A stretch of DNA of 6,545 bases from Candidatus Zixiibacteriota bacterium. GTDB taxonomy: Bacteria > SM23-81 > DAOVCL01. Each line of letters opens with the position of its first letter. Position 1 is the first letter of the stretch. A program made the translations under genes and the position numbers. The stretch is taken from the NCBI GenBank assembly GCA_030670005.1, contig DAOVCL010000115.1, positions 1 to 6,545 on the forward strand, read 5' to 3'. Shown piece after piece: positions 5,980 through 6,545 of the stretch. The notes below the pieces were generated by a model that saw only the letters and a list, made by a program, of their open reading frames with translations, searched no databases and was not told the DNA's origin.

Positions 5980-6545
5980 ATGGAGACTTTAGAACCACAG
6001 ATTAAAAAAGGATTTACTCCTCATCAAGTCCTCATCCTGAGTTTCTTAGTCCTTATCTCATTAGGAACTTTTCTTCTGTCCCTGCCCATTTCCACCAAAG
6101 GTCCAGGCCTGAGCTTTATTGATGTTTTATTTACAGCAACATCTGCCAGTTGTGTTACCGGCCTGATAGTTGTAGATACCGGAAGCAGATTTTCCTCTTT
6201 TGGTCGCTGGGTGATACTATTTTTAATTCAATTAGGTGGTTTGGGAATAATGACTTACAGCACATTTTTTATCCTTTTCTTTACAAAAAAGCTCTCCTTT
6301 AGGGGCCGCGAAATCATTCAACAGACCATAAGTTCCACCCCATATTCTGATATAGGCAGATTACTCAGGTCTATCCTTGTCTTTACTATTTCTATTGAAG
6401 CATTAGGTGCCTTAATGCTTTCCCTTAGATTATGGTCCCAATTACCCTTTAAAAAATCTTTTTATCTTGGTATTTTCCATTCCATATCTGCCTTCTGTAA
6501 TGCCGGATTTTCTCCTTTTTCCACTAGTTTGATAAGTTATCGTTC
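5980..6545 (+). CDS. ktrB: KtrB/TrkH-family potassium uptake channel subunit (3' partial)
   Basis: N-terminal 188 codons of an integral membrane K+ transporter; the frame is still open at the window end. Family members are about 440-490 residues, so roughly 40% is visible. After a short cytoplasmic N-terminus, a membrane helix (about 16-36) leads to the first P-loop, FTATSASCVTGL (51-62), whose Gly61 lies at the selectivity filter. Next come a helix with LIQLGGLGIMTYST (82-95), a charged stretch (103-130), another helix (about 131-150), and the second P-loop SAFCNAGFS (170-178, filter Gly176). P-loop 1 comes close to the N-terminus, as in KtrB, rather than after the two extra helices of E. 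coli TrkH. Such channels need a cytoplasmic RCK/TrkA or KtrA partner, probably encoded downstream. ATG 5980 is 9 nt after the leuS stop in the same frame; the next Met is residue 91. A weak GAGG (5964-5967) lies inside leuS. The gene is notably AT-richer than leuS. Confidence 0.9.
   Translation, partial: METLEPQIKKGFTPHQVLILSFLVLISLGTFLLSLPISTKGPGLSFIDVLFTATSASCVTGLIVVDTGSRFSSFGRWVILFLIQLGGLGIMTYSTFFILFFTKKLSFRGREIIQQTISSTPYSDIGRLLRSILVFTISIEALGALMLSLRLWSQLPFKKSFYLGIFHSISAFCNAGFSPFSTSLISYR

Noticed and set aside
1..6243. Shared 11-mer TTAGGTGGTTT at 2-12 and 6232-6242 as a possible repeat
   Set aside because: Both copies encode Leu-Gly-Gly-Leu in membrane proteins and similarity does not extend beyond it, so it is a coding coincidence.

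Overview
All genes in this window lie on the + strand and it reads as ordinary bacterial chromosome. There are five protein-coding genes: three complete and two cut by the window edges. In order they are a Na+/phosphate cotransporter-family protein with a PhoU-like tail (5' truncated), a small four-helix membrane protein of the YvlD/DUF360 'phage holin family', asparaginyl-tRNA synthetase (asnS), leucyl-tRNA synthetase (leuS), and the first 188 codons of a KtrB/TrkH-type K+ uptake channel subunit (3' truncated). I see no RNA genes, mobile elements, CRISPR arrays or phage genes. The 'holin family' name of the second gene is not evidence of a prophage.

Layout: positions 2-1941 form a tight two-gene unit with a 2-nt gap. 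A 199-nt intergenic region (1942-2140) follows. It holds a long imperfect inverted repeat (2026-2067), a good -35 box (TTGACA, 2082-2087) and a strong Shine-Dalgarno before asnS. I take it as the boundary between two transcription units. asnS and leuS are separated by 92 nt, which can form competing hairpins and contain an isolated TATAAT. leuS and the K+ transporter are separated by only 9 nt and are probably translationally coupled. No stretch longer than 300 nt lacks a gene.

Organism: GC is about 50% through most of the window. Arginine is coded largely by AGG/AGA and isoleucine often by ATA, a bias common in thermophiles and in many uncultured candidate phyla. LeuRS is of the bacterial type (CP1 editing domain placed as in bacteria, bacterial C-terminal domain), but its HIGH region differs from both the E. 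coli and Bacillus versions. AsnRS has the 430-residue bacterial length. I would place the source as a bacterium, probably from a poorly cultured lineage, but the window does not fix the phylum.

Functionally, the two synthetases supply Asn-tRNA(Asn) and Leu-tRNA(Leu), and the flanking membrane proteins handle phosphate and potassium. I see no sign that these act as one pathway. The most notable signals are the divergent LeuRS active-site region, the intergenic dyads, and the sharp composition change at the start of the K+ transporter gene. I did not find a convincing undescribed system.
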